NCBI RefSeq assembly: GCF_040839445.1
Contig: NZ_JBDPGJ010000002.1
Span: 558,001-622,000, forward strand
Length of the DNA: 64,000 nucleotides
Direction of reading: 5' to 3'
From: Aquibium pacificus
Lineage (GTDB): Bacteria > Pseudomonadota > Alphaproteobacteria > Rhizobiales > Rhizobiaceae
Under the pieces are notes generated by a model that made no database searches, was not told the DNA's origin, and saw only the letters and a list, made by a program, of their open reading frames with translations. The translations under genes and the position numbers were made by a program. Positions 7,949 through 16,346 of this stretch are shown in pieces. Each line of letters begins with the position of its first letter. Within the stretch, counting starts at the first letter, position 1.

Positions 7949-8929
7949 ATGCGCCTGTTTGCTCTCAAGGGAACCGAGGCGTTGGGCGCCAGCATCGCGG
8001 CCGCGCTCGGTCACCCGCCGGACGCGCACGAGGAACGCGATTTCGAGGATGGGGAGCACAAGGCTCGCCCGCTCGTCAGCGTGCGCGGTCAGGCCGTCTA
8101 CGTCGTCCACGCCCTGGACGGCATGGCCGGAGCCTCGGCGAACGACAAGCTGGTGAAGCTCCTCTTCTTCATCGCCGCCTGCCGCGAGAACGGCGCCTCC
8201 TCCGTCACCGCAATCGTCCCCTATCTCGCCTACGCTCGCAAGGACCGTCAGACCAAGAGCCGGGATCCGGTCACCACGCGCTACGTGGCCCAGCTGTTCG
8301 AGGCGGTGGGAACGGACTGCCTGATCACGCTGGAGGTCCACAATTTCGCGGCTTTCCAGAACGCTTTCCGATGCCGGACGCTGCATCTCGAGAGCCGGCA
8401 ACTTTTCGTGCCGGTCATTCGCAGGCGCGCGGATGGTCTTCCCGTCACCGTCTTTTCGCCCGACGGCGGGGGCGTGAAAAGGGCCCAGCTCCTGAAGGAG
8501 GCGCTGGAGAGCGAAATCGGGACCGAGGTCGGTTTCGGCTTCATGGAAAAACGGCGCAGCCGCGGCGTCGTCTCCGGCGACCTGTTCGCCGGAGACGTCG
8601 AGGACCGGGTCGTCTTCATCGTCGACGACATGATCAGCACCGGCGGCACGATCCTGAGGGCGGCAAGTGCCTGCCGCGAACGGGGCGCGAAACGGGTGTT
8701 CGCGCTGGCCGCGCACGGTCTGTTCCGCGCCGGGATCGAGCCTTTCGTGGATAGCCCCGACCTTGAGGGTGTCGTGGTGACCGATACGGTCGCCGCGGCG
8801 GGACAGCAGGCCGGCCGCTTCCCGGGAAATATGCTGGAGGTCGTCTCCTGCGGCCCGATGATCGCAGAGACGATCAGGCGCCTGGAGACGGGCGAGCCGC
8901 TGTCGGGCCTTCTCGGGATGGAAGATTGA
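7949..8929 (+). CDS. Ribose-phosphate diphosphokinase (PRPP synthetase), probable paralogue
   Basis: The enzyme makes PRPP from ribose-5-phosphate and ATP. The 326-residue product has the flexible catalytic loop KDRQTKSR at 98-105, and the PRPP loop VVFIVDDMISTGGT at about 221-234. The N terminus is more divergent than that of the housekeeping enzyme, and the gene sits in a stress block rather than beside pth/rplY, so I think it is a second copy. The ATG at 7949 follows AGGAGA; the frame is open further upstream without signals. Its last 56 bases overlap the convergent kinase gene. It could feed the phosphoribosyltransferase at 3766. Confidence 0.85.
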   Translation: MRLFALKGTEALGASIAAALGHPPDAHEERDFEDGEHKARPLVSVRGQAVYVVHALDGMAGASANDKLVKLLFFIAACRENGASSVTAIVPYLAYARKDRQTKSRDPVTTRYVAQLFEAVGTDCLITLEVHNFAAFQNAFRCRTLHLESRQLFVPVIRRRADGLPVTVFSPDGGGVKRAQLLKEALESEIGTEVGFGFMEKRRSRGVVSGDLFAGDVEDRVVFIVDDMISTGGTILRAASACRERGAKRVFALAAHGLFRAGIEPFVDSPDLEGVVVTDTVAAAGQQAGRFPGNMLEVVSCGPMIAETIRRLETGEPLSGLLGMED

Positions 8930-9914
8930 GGCAGTCGCGCTGCGCGGCCGCGATGTAGCGCAACGCCAGCGGCTTCCATTTCAGAGGATGCCGCACCGGC
9001 GTCTCCAGCAGGTGCGCCATGCAGAGCCGCGCGCGCAGCAAGGCGCGGAAGGCGCCGTGGAACGCAAGCAGTTGCGGGCCGGGGCGCCCGCCATGCCGCT
9101 TTTCCAGGATGTCGAGGAGCATCGGCCGGACCCACGCGGCGCCGAGCACGTCGCATTCGAGGCCGAGATAGCCGACCTCGTCATAGGGGTCGATGAGCCG
9201 CATCGCGCGGTTGAACTCCAGGCAATCGATGATCTGGACAGGTTCGACGAGACAGACATGCTCGGGCCTCAGATCGCCGTGACCTTCGACGATCAGGCCC
9301 CGCCGGATGCGGTCTTCAATCGTCGGAGACAGGAGTTCGAGGGCCGAACCGACCGCCTCCAAGGCCGCGGCTGCTTCATCGAGGCCCAGGTCGCGCCGCG
9401 ACAGGATAGTCCGGTTGAGGACGTGCTCCCGCCGGAGATGTTCGAGGTAGAGGCGGCCGTCGTCCGGTTCCGGCCTGCGGGCGCGGTAGAAGCGAGCCAG
9501 CGTCTCGCCGATCCGCGCGACATCGTCTTCCCCAAACCGGCCGTGCCGGATCTTCTCGTCCAGCATTTCGGCTTCCGGCAGCCGCTCCATGACGACCAGC
9601 CAGTCGACGGCCTTCCCTTCTCCGCCGATGGAGAGGGAGCCCGCGGAGCCTTGGCACAAGGGGATGACGGCCCGGTAGGTCTCCGCCGCCAGCCTGCGGT
9701 TGAGGCGCAGTTCCTCCTCGCAGAAGAACTTGCGCTTCGCCGGTGTGCCGAAGTCGAGGAAGGGGTAGCGCACGGGTTTCTTGAGCTTGTAGACGGAGCG
9801 CTCGCCGATGAAGACCCAGGACATATGCGTCTCGTGCGCGCGCACCACGCCTTCCGTGCCGGAGTAGGCGGCGGGGTCGCTCAGGAAGCGGACTTTCTCC
9901 GCAAGGCTCGCCAT
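8874..9914 (-). CDS. APH-like kinase-fold protein (COG2187 type)
   Basis: This is a 346-residue protein with an aminoglycoside-phosphotransferase/protein-kinase-like fold. The Brenner-type motif is HGDLRPEHVCLV near residue 219, followed by the metal-binding segment IIDCLEFNRAMRLIDPYDEVG. The N-terminal part carries THMSWVFIGERSVYKLKKPV, which is typical of the COG2187 group, often found fused to a P-loop kinase. That P-loop domain is absent here. The substrate is unknown. I chose ATG 9914; an upstream ATG at 9968 is in frame. It lies downstream of ftsH on the same strand and overlaps the 3' end of the PRPP synthetase gene. Confidence 0.75.
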   Translation of the reverse strand: MASLAEKVRFLSDPAAYSGTEGVVRAHETHMSWVFIGERSVYKLKKPVRYPFLDFGTPAKRKFFCEEELRLNRRLAAETYRAVIPLCQGSAGSLSIGGEGKAVDWLVVMERLPEAEMLDEKIRHGRFGEDDVARIGETLARFYRARRPEPDDGRLYLEHLRREHVLNRTILSRRDLGLDEAAAALEAVGSALELLSPTIEDRIRRGLIVEGHGDLRPEHVCLVEPVQIIDCLEFNRAMRLIDPYDEVGYLGLECDVLGAAWVRPMLLDILEKRHGGRPGPQLLAFHGAFRALLRARLCMAHLLETPVRHPLKWKPLALRYIAAAQRDCLNLPSREGPTAARPSPGA

Positions 9915-9994
9915 TCGCGCTTTCTCGGTGGTGGGTTTTCGCGGGTGCCGGTAACCCGGTCCTTGCATCTTGCGGCGCTCCGGAGCGCTCGTCT

Positions 9995-11815
9995 TCAGGC
10001 GGCGGGAACGACAGTGCGGGAGCCCTTCAGCTGCGGAAAATCTTCCGCCGTCAGCGTCTCGCGCTCGAGGAGCAGCTCCGCACCCGAATGAAGATCGGCT
10101 TGCCGCCCTGCGAGCAGGTCCTTCGCCGCGTTGAAGGCGTCTTCGATCAACCGTCGGACGGCCAGGTCGATCTCGCGTGCGGTCTCTTCCGAATAGTCCC
10201 TCGCGCGCGCCGCTCCCGGAACCTCCCCGAGCCATTGCTGGCGCTGCTCCTCGAGCACGGCCTGACCGACCTTCTCGTCCATGCCGAAGCGGGTCACGTA
10301 CTGGCGTGCGATATCGGTCACCTTCGCCAGGTCGTCGGCGGCGCCGGTAGAGACCTCGCCGAAGACGAGCTGCTCGGCCGCCCGGCCGCCCATGAGCACC
10401 ACCATGCGGTCCTTCAGTTCGCCGACCGTGATCAGGAAGCGGTCTTCGGTTGGGCGTTGCATCGTGTAGCCTAGGGCTCCGATGGAGCGCGGGATGATAG
10501 AAACTTTGTGCACAGGGTCGGCACCCGGGGTCGCGGCCGCGACGAGGGCATGGCCCATCTCGTGATAGGCGACGCGCTTGCGCTCGTCCGGCTTGAGGAG
10601 TCGGCTCTTGCGTTCGGCACCCGCCACGATCCGCTCGACCGCTCGCGTGAAGTCGTCCATGCCGACGCTTTCCGCACCGCGCCTGGTGGCGAGAATCGCA
10701 GCCTCGTTGACGAGATTGGCGAGATCGGCGCCGGTGAAGCCGGGCGTGATGGCGGCTATCTCGGCGATTGAGACGCCAGGGTCCACCTGGATGGCGCGGA
10801 CATGCACCTTCAGGATGGCCGTCCGCCCCGGGCGGTCCGGCCGGTCGAGCACGACCTGGCGGTCGAATCGCCCGGCCCGCAGCAGGGCGGGGTCGAGGAT
10901 CTCGGGACGGTTGGTCGCCGCCAGCAGGACGATGCCGACACGCGGGTCGAAGCCGTCCAGTTCCGACAGGAGCTGGTTCAGCGTCTGCTCCTTCTCATCC
11001 GCCCCGCCATATCCGGCGAAGGCGCTGCGGGCGCGGCCCAGCGCGTCCAGTTCGTCGATGAAGATGATGCAGGGCGCCGCCTGGCGGGCCTGCTGGAACA
11101 GGTCGCGCACCCTTGCGGCGCCCACGCCGACGAACATCTCGACGAATTCCGAGCCGGAGATCGAGAAGAACGGCACGCCTGCTTCGCCGGCGACGGCGCG
11201 CGCCATCAGCGTCTTGCCGGTGCCGGGCGGGCCGACCAGCAGGATCCCCTTCGGGATCCGTGCGCCGAGCCGGCCGTAGCGTTCCTTGTCCTTGAGAAAC
11301 GAGACGATCTCCTGGAGTTCGAGCTTTGCCTCGTCCACGCCGGCAACGTCGTCGAAGGTCACGCCTGTCTTGCGCTCCATGTAGACCTTCGCCTTGGATT
11401 TGCCGATGTTGATCAGACCGCCCATGCCCTGCCGGTCGGCGAAACCCCGGAACAGGAACATCCACAGTCCGAAAAAGATCAGGGCGGGCACGATCCAGGA
11501 CAGGATCGCGGTCAGCCAGTTGCTGTCGCTGGCGCCGGTGACCCTGATGCCCTTTTCGGCGAAGGCTTCGGCGAGGGCGGGGTCGACGCGATAGGTGACG
11601 AAGCGGCTCTTGCCGTCCCGTGGCGACGTGAATTCCCCGCTGATGGTGGATTCGGTCACCGTGGCCGCGGCGATCTGGCCACCATCCACCATCTGCATCA
11701 GTTCGCTGTAGGGGACGACCGCGACGTCGCGATAGGCAAGCCATGCCTGGAAGATCAGTATGAGGACGAACGCCCCGATCAGATAGCCGATGTTCAGTCC
11801 GTGTTTGCGATCCAT
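9995..11815 (-). CDS. ftsH: ATP-dependent zinc metalloprotease FtsH
   Basis: This membrane AAA protease has 606 residues. It has two membrane segments (about 10-27 and 104-124) flanking a periplasmic domain. Then come the AAA module with Walker A GPPGTGKT at 195-202, Walker B IIFIDELDA at about 250-258 and the second region of homology (NRPEILDPALLRAGRFDR), and the protease domain with the zinc motif HEMGH at 418-422. It degrades membrane and some soluble proteins. The location in a stress block and the short C terminus suggest a second copy beside the housekeeping one. An FNR/FixK site lies about 150 bases upstream. Confidence 0.92.
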   Translation of the reverse strand: MDRKHGLNIGYLIGAFVLILIFQAWLAYRDVAVVPYSELMQMVDGGQIAAATVTESTISGEFTSPRDGKSRFVTYRVDPALAEAFAEKGIRVTGASDSNWLTAILSWIVPALIFFGLWMFLFRGFADRQGMGGLINIGKSKAKVYMERKTGVTFDDVAGVDEAKLELQEIVSFLKDKERYGRLGARIPKGILLVGPPGTGKTLMARAVAGEAGVPFFSISGSEFVEMFVGVGAARVRDLFQQARQAAPCIIFIDELDALGRARSAFAGYGGADEKEQTLNQLLSELDGFDPRVGIVLLAATNRPEILDPALLRAGRFDRQVVLDRPDRPGRTAILKVHVRAIQVDPGVSIAEIAAITPGFTGADLANLVNEAAILATRRGAESVGMDDFTRAVERIVAGAERKSRLLKPDERKRVAYHEMGHALVAAATPGADPVHKVSIIPRSIGALGYTMQRPTEDRFLITVGELKDRMVVLMGGRAAEQLVFGEVSTGAADDLAKVTDIARQYVTRFGMDEKVGQAVLEEQRQQWLGEVPGAARARDYSEETAREIDLAVRRLIEDAFNAAKDLLAGRQADLHSGAELLLERETLTAEDFPQLKGSRTVVPAA

Positions 11816-11830
11816 GCCTGCTCCGCGCTG

Positions 11831-11908
11831 CTACAGCACCGCCGCGAACATGATGATGGCGCCGACGTTCCATGGTGCGGGGCGGCTTCTTCTGTGTGGA
11901 ACGAGCAC
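11831..11908 (-). CDS. Possible 25-residue leader or membrane peptide upstream of ftsH
   Basis: A GTG at 11906-11908 has an excellent AAAGGAGG ribosome site five to six bases upstream. It opens a frame of 25 codons ending with a hydrophobic run (NVGAIIMFAAVL) 15 bases before the ftsH start. It could be a small membrane peptide or a translational leader. Length alone gives little support. Confidence 0.25.
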   Translation of the reverse strand: MLVPHRRSRPAPWNVGAIIMFAAVL

Positions 11909-11962
11909 GAGAGCCTCCTTTGCGAGGTCACGCATTCCTAGGGCGAGCCGCTTTGGTCGACA

Positions 11963-11976
11963 TTGATCAGCGTCAA
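11963..11976. promoter_or_regulatory. FNR/FixK-type box between ftsH and BA14K genes
   Basis: TTGATCAGCGTCAA fits TTGAY-N4-RTCAA with one half-site variant. It sits in the divergent gap, 148 bases from the ftsH start and 111 bases from the BA14K start, so the regulated direction cannot be told from position alone. Confidence 0.5.
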
Positions 11977-12086
11977 TGGGCGGAAATTCGCACCGATGGC
12001 GTCGCGGCGCGGTCGAAGTTGACCCAGCGCAAGGAAGGGGGAGCGCGCGAGGGCCAATATGCACCTCATTCAAAAAGGAGGAACCA

Positions 12087-12548
12087 ATGAAACGTTTCGT
12101 CTCCGCGCTTTGCGCGACCGCCATGATGCTCGCCGTGGCTGCTCCGGCCAACGCAGGTGTATTTCGGGCAGCTTCCCTTCCCGTAGGTTCCGACATCGTT
12201 CGGGTCCAGGGCATGGACTACTCGGGCGGAGGCTACAACCCGGACGATCATCGCCGATACGGCGACCGCGTCATTCGTCGCGGCGACTACCGCTACTGGC
12301 GCGGCTATCGCGGCAGCCGCCACCACCGTCCCGGCTACCAGCGCCACGGAGACTGGTGGTTTCCGGCCGGGGCCTTCATCGCCGGTGCGATCATCGGCGG
12401 CGCCATCATCCGGCAGCCGGGCGTACAGTACCGCTTGAGCAGCGCGCATGTGCGATGGTGCCACAGCCGGTACAAGTCCTACCGGGAATGGGACAATACG
12501 TTCCAGCCCTACCATGGTCCACGCCGGGCGTGCGTTTCGCCTTACTGA
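12087..12548 (+). CDS. BA14K family exported protein
   Basis: This 153-residue protein has a clear signal peptide (MKRFVSALCATAMMLAVAAPANA). A tyrosine- and arginine-rich low-complexity middle follows, then a Gly/Ile/Ala hydrophobic stretch (AGAFIAGAIIGGAII), and the BA14K C-terminal domain with two cysteines (VRWCHSRYKSYREWDNTF). The family was named from a Brucella immunoreactive lectin-like protein. The location is probably periplasmic or at the outer surface. The start ATG at 12087 follows AAGGAGG. Confidence 0.82.
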   Translation: MKRFVSALCATAMMLAVAAPANAGVFRAASLPVGSDIVRVQGMDYSGGGYNPDDHRRYGDRVIRRGDYRYWRGYRGSRHHRPGYQRHGDWWFPAGAFIAGAIIGGAIIRQPGVQYRLSSAHVRWCHSRYKSYREWDNTFQPYHGPRRACVSPY

Positions 12549-12622
12549 GCCGTCGACCGCGACGGTTCTGCCGCGCCGGCGCCCATGGGGGTGAAAACGC
12601 TGCGAGTGGCGACGCCGCGCGG

Positions 12623-13624
12623 TCAAGCCCGCGTCGGCGCGCCCACCTTGTCGCCCAGCCGCCCCCGGTGCCATTCGAGCGCCGAGCCAATGATCTCCTC
12701 CAGCCCGTATCGCGGGTTCCAATTCAGCACGTCCCTGGCCATGGAATTGTCGGCGACGAGAGCGGCCGCGTCTCCGTCCCTCCGCGCCCTGACCGCCACG
12801 GGAAATTCCCGCCCGCTCAGCCGCCTGACGGTCTCCACGAGTTGCCGGACCGTGGTGCCCCGGCCGGTTCCGAGGTTCAGGGCGAGGCTCGATCCGCCCT
12901 CGATCAGATGGCGGACCGCCCGGCTGTGGGCATCGGCCAGATCCATGACGTGGACGAAATCGCGCACACACGTGCCGTCCGGGGTATCGTAATCCTCGCC
13001 GTTGATGGAGAACCCGTCGCGCAGGCCGAACGCGGCCTCGATCGCGATGGGTACCGCATGGGTCTCAGGCTCGTGCCACTCGCCGATGCGGCCTTCGGGA
13101 TCGGCGCCAGCGGCGTTGAAGTAGCGCAGCACGACGGATTTCATGTTCAGGTAGCGGCCGGCGTCCTTCAGCATCTCCTCGATCATGAGCTTGCTGCGGC
13201 CATAGGGATTGACCGGAACCTGCCGGTGCTCCTCCGACATCGGCACCGATTGCGGCTCGCCGTATGTCGCGCAGGTGGACGAGAAGACGAGCTTGTCGAT
13301 GCCCGCCCTTTGTGCGGCACCGAGCAGAGAGATCGTGCCGGCGACGTTGTTCTCGTAGAAGCCGATCGGGTCGCGGGTCGATTCCCCGACCTCGATCGAA
13401 GCGGCGAAATGAACGATGACGTCCGGGGAATACCGGGCCAGCACCGAGGCCAGCCGGCCCGTGTCGCGGATGTCCCCTTCCTCGAAGGGACCCCATTTCA
13501 CGAATTCCCGATGCCCGTTGCTCAAGTTGTCGTAAACGACCGGCTGGAAGCCTTTGTCATGCAGGTCCAGGCACGTGTGCGAGCCGATATAGCCCGCGCC
13601 CCCGACCACCAGTATGTTCTTCAC
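12623..13624 (-). CDS. galE: UDP-glucose 4-epimerase
   Basis: The enzyme interconverts UDP-glucose and UDP-galactose for surface polysaccharide or LPS synthesis. It is a 333-residue short-chain dehydrogenase-type protein: NAD-binding GGAGYIG at 8-14, catalytic serine/threonine SST at 115-117, and the Tyr/Lys pair in YGRSK (Y141, K145). I chose the GTG at 13624, with GGGGAGG seven bases upstream, because the longer frame adds 17 residues with no homology in front of the Rossmann strand. It is divergent from a methyltransferase/glycosyltransferase cluster and probably supplies its sugar donor. Confidence 0.9.
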   Translation of the reverse strand: MKNILVVGGAGYIGSHTCLDLHDKGFQPVVYDNLSNGHREFVKWGPFEEGDIRDTGRLASVLARYSPDVIVHFAASIEVGESTRDPIGFYENNVAGTISLLGAAQRAGIDKLVFSSTCATYGEPQSVPMSEEHRQVPVNPYGRSKLMIEEMLKDAGRYLNMKSVVLRYFNAAGADPEGRIGEWHEPETHAVPIAIEAAFGLRDGFSINGEDYDTPDGTCVRDFVHVMDLADAHSRAVRHLIEGGSSLALNLGTGRGTTVRQLVETVRRLSGREFPVAVRARRDGDAAALVADNSMARDVLNWNPRYGLEEIIGSALEWHRGRLGDKVGAPTRA

Positions 13625-13849
13625 GCGTGCGCCTCCCCGGCATTCGGCTGGATCCGTCCGATATTCCGGCGCCACCGCCCGGATATCCCTGGATCATGCC
13701 TCGCACTTCGACCCGGACGCGGAATACAGCTTGGGTGCATGCCTTGCAATCGGGCTCGGAACGGGCGCCGACGCCAGCATCTCCCGCGAGCGTCGGCAAT
13801 CCTGTCGCCGTTTCCAACGACAAGTCCCCGAGCGTCGCGCCCGGAGTTC

Positions 13850-13878
13850 CTTGACAAGATGTGCGCCATATTGCTTAC
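13850..13878 (+). promoter_or_regulatory. Probable housekeeping promoter of the glycan cluster
   Basis: CTTGAC at 13850-13855 and GCTTAC at 13873-13878 are 17 bases apart, in line with the alphaproteobacterial consensus. Transcription would begin about 20 bases before the ATG at 13904. The rest of the 13625-13903 gap shows nothing else I can identify. Confidence 0.42.
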
Positions 13879-13903
13879 AGGGGCCCGAATTGGCGGAGAT
13901 TCC

Positions 13904-14719
13904 ATGAAGGATATCGTCGAAAACCGGTCGCATATCGGCCTCGGCACGAAGTTGCGCCTGGCGAGGCTAGCGGTCCAGGAAAACGGACTGCTGTGGACTC
14001 TGCAGATGGGGACCTACTATCTCGCCAGCGGTTTGGCGGAATCGGTCTATTCCGCCGCGGCGTCGCGCCGCACCGCCAAGAACCTTCCCGGCGTCAACAG
14101 CGCGCGGATGAACAAGCTGATCTGGGACAGCTGGGACTGGAACGCCAAGGGCGAAGAGTGGTCGATCTCGCCCGAGTGGAAGGATTCGGTGATCAGGACG
14201 CTGCTCCGGCCGAACGTTCCCGAACAGGGCGACGTCGTCGAGATCGGGCCGGGCGGCGGCCGCTGGACCGAGGAACTGATCGCCCGCTGCCGCAAGGTGA
14301 CGGCGATCGACATTTCCGAGACCTGCGTCCGGGAGTGCCGGGAGCGCTTCAAGGGCGCGGCGAACGCCGAGTTCATCGTCGGCAGCGGTTCTGACCTCGC
14401 GCCGCTGGCGGCCGAATCGGTCGACGCGGTCTGGTCGTTCGACGTGTTCGTCCACATCAACAAGCCAGAGTTCAGGAACTACGCCAGGGAGTTCGCGCGG
14501 GTGCTGCGCCCCGGCGGCAAGGGCGTCCTCCAGCATGGCGCGGTGGGCGGCGAGAAGGGCGGATGGCGAAGCGACGTCACGACCTCCGACGTCGCCCGCT
14601 TCCTGACGGAGGCGGGTCTGGAGGTCGAAAGCCAGATTACCGACTGGCACGACGGCGGAATGGAGTTCAAATCTGGGCTCTACGGCGACGTCGTCACGAC
14701 CTTCCGCAAGCCGAAATGA
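13904..14719 (+). CDS. Class I SAM-dependent methyltransferase
   Basis: This 271-residue cytoplasmic enzyme has a long helical N-terminal extension (1-105), then a Rossmann methyltransferase core. Motif I is VVEIGPGGGRW at about 111-121, the acidic ribose-binding residue is in KVTAIDISE, motif II is VDAVWSFDVFVHI and motif III follows LRPGGKGVLQHG. The substrate is unknown. Its place at the head of a glycosyltransferase cluster suggests methylation of a sugar or lipid-linked glycan. The ATG at 13904 has a GGAGA; the large open frame upstream is shadow coding. Confidence 0.8.
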   Translation: MKDIVENRSHIGLGTKLRLARLAVQENGLLWTLQMGTYYLASGLAESVYSAAASRRTAKNLPGVNSARMNKLIWDSWDWNAKGEEWSISPEWKDSVIRTLLRPNVPEQGDVVEIGPGGGRWTEELIARCRKVTAIDISETCVRECRERFKGAANAEFIVGSGSDLAPLAAESVDAVWSFDVFVHINKPEFRNYAREFARVLRPGGKGVLQHGAVGGEKGGWRSDVTTSDVARFLTEAGLEVESQITDWHDGGMEFKSGLYGDVVTTFRKPK

Positions 14720-15114
14720 CCGTTCTGCGGTCAGTCTGGGACGGGCATCCGGGCCTCCGCTTCCTGGTCGTGGGCGGTTCATGCGCGGTCCTCTATTTCG
14801 CGCTCTGCCTGACCCTGATCGAGGTCGGCAACCTTGGTCCGGCGCCGGCCAGCGCGATCACCTACTTCATTTGCTTCTGGATCAGCTACGGCGCACAGCG
14901 CGAGATTGCCTTCCGGTCCACGAGCAGCCATTCGGTGACGCTCGTGCGCTATGCGATCTGGCATCTCTTCGGCGCCACCGCGGTATCGCTCGGGACAGCC
15001 TATGCCAGCGAAGCATCCGATCTCTCGCCGGCCTTCGCGGCGGTCGTATCCACGGTTCTGTGCGGGATCGCCAGCTTCTTCATTTCGTCCCGCTGGGTCT
15101 TCCGGCAGGGCTAG
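14716..15114 (+). CDS. GtrA-like membrane protein
   Basis: This is a 132-residue protein with four membrane segments (about 14-33, 38-57, 75-94 and 102-123), as in the GtrA/DPMS family. It starts with FLVVGGSCAVLYFALCLTLI and ends WVF-R-Q-G, typical of the family. GtrA proteins are thought to flip undecaprenyl-phosphate sugars across the inner membrane so that a glycosyltransferase can use them outside. The start overlaps the methyltransferase stop (ATGA), so the two are translationally coupled. The next genes encode the matching transferase and a multi-spanning partner. Confidence 0.85.
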   Translation: MTVLRSVWDGHPGLRFLVVGGSCAVLYFALCLTLIEVGNLGPAPASAITYFICFWISYGAQREIAFRSTSSHSVTLVRYAIWHLFGATAVSLGTAYASEASDLSPAFAAVVSTVLCGIASFFISSRWVFRQG

Positions 15115-15143
15115 GGACATGCGACGAACGGTCGGGGGATCAC

Positions 15144-16343
15144 ATGTCTGTTGTTGCTGATGCCGATATGCAGCCGAGCGCCGGTTCGCGGGCGGAGGCC
15201 ATCGAACTGACGGTGCTGATGCCTTGCCTGAACGAGGCCGAGACGCTCGCAACATGCATCGACAAGGCGATGGCCTATCTGTCCAGGGCGAACATTGTCG
15301 GCGAGGTCCTCATCGCCGACAACGGAAGCACGGACGGCTCCATCGAGATCGCCGAGGCGCACGGCGCAAGGGTCGTCCACGTGCCGGTGCGCGGCTACGG
15401 CGCAGCGCTCAGACACGGGATCGAGAACGCCCGCGGCAAATTCGTCATCATGGGCGATTCAGACGACAGCTACGATTTCAGCCGTCTTGACCCGTTCGTC
15501 GAAAAGCTGCGCGAAGGCTATGACTTCGTCATCGGCAACCGGTTCAAGGGCGGTATCGCGACCGGCGCTATGCCGTTCCTGCACCGCTATCTCGGCAACC
15601 CGGTCCTCTCCTTCCTCGGCAGGCTCTTCTTCCGGTCCGACATCGGCGATTTCCATTGCGGGCTGCGCGGGTTCCGTCGGGAATCCATCAACGCGCTCGG
15701 CCTGAAGGCGCCCGGCATGGAATTCGCCAGCGAGATGGTGGTCCGCGCCTCCCTGGGCAAGCTCCGCATCGCCGAGGTGCCGACCACGCTTTCTCCCGAC
15801 GGCAGGTCCCGGCCTCCGCATCTGCGCACCTGGACGGACGGCTGGCGGCATCTGCGCTACCTCTTGCTCAACAGCCCGAAATGGCTGTTCGTCTATCCGG
15901 GAGCGGCCATCCTCGCCTTCGGAGCGATCCTGACCGTCATTCTCCTCCAGGGACCGGTCCAGGTTCTCCCTGGCGTGGTCCTCGATACGCACAGCCTGAT
16001 CGTCGGATGCATGGCCATGCTCGTGGGAGCGTCATGCCTCTCCTTCGGCGTCATCGCGCGATCCTATTCCGCGACGCGCGGCTTTCTGCCGGTCAACACC
16101 CGTCTCGCCCGGGTAAAGGCCTACGCCACGCTGGAGCGTACGCTCCTGTGCGCAGGCGCCCTTGCGCTCGCCGGCCTGAGCGGACTGGGCTATGCCGTCT
16201 GGCAATGGGCGGCTGCGGATTTCGGGGCGCTCGAGTACAACGGCATGGTGCGCATGTTGACCGTCTCCTGCACCCTGATCGCCCTTGGCCTGCAACTGGC
16301 GTTCGCGGCTTTCCTCGGTGCCCTGATCGACATCGAGACGTAG
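15144..16343 (+). CDS. Family 2 glycosyltransferase, polyprenyl-phosphate sugar synthase type
   Basis: The product has 399 residues. The GT-A domain has LMPCLNEAETLATCI near 25-39, ADNGST at 58-63 and the acidic metal-binding site GDSDDSYD at 104-111. The C-terminal 140 residues hold four membrane segments. This is the layout of DPM/GtrB-like enzymes that load a sugar onto a lipid carrier at the inner membrane. With the GtrA-like protein before it, it forms a usual donor-synthesis/flippase pair. The ATG at 15144 has CGGGGGA upstream. Confidence 0.85.
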   Translation: MSVVADADMQPSAGSRAEAIELTVLMPCLNEAETLATCIDKAMAYLSRANIVGEVLIADNGSTDGSIEIAEAHGARVVHVPVRGYGAALRHGIENARGKFVIMGDSDDSYDFSRLDPFVEKLREGYDFVIGNRFKGGIATGAMPFLHRYLGNPVLSFLGRLFFRSDIGDFHCGLRGFRRESINALGLKAPGMEFASEMVVRASLGKLRIAEVPTTLSPDGRSRPPHLRTWTDGWRHLRYLLLNSPKWLFVYPGAAILAFGAILTVILLQGPVQVLPGVVLDTHSLIVGCMAMLVGASCLSFGVIARSYSATRGFLPVNTRLARVKAYATLERTLLCAGALALAGLSGLGYAVWQWAAADFGALEYNGMVRMLTVSCTLIALGLQLAFAAFLGALIDIET

Positions 16344-16346
16344 GGG

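Noticed and set aside
12550..12570. Hairpin CCGTCG-ACCG-CGACGG behind the BA14K gene as a terminator
   Set aside because: The stem is only six pairs and no T-run follows.
12059..13903. Upstream extension of the methyltransferase frame
   Set aside because: It crosses galE and BA14K in other frames, and the family start and a promoter support 13904.
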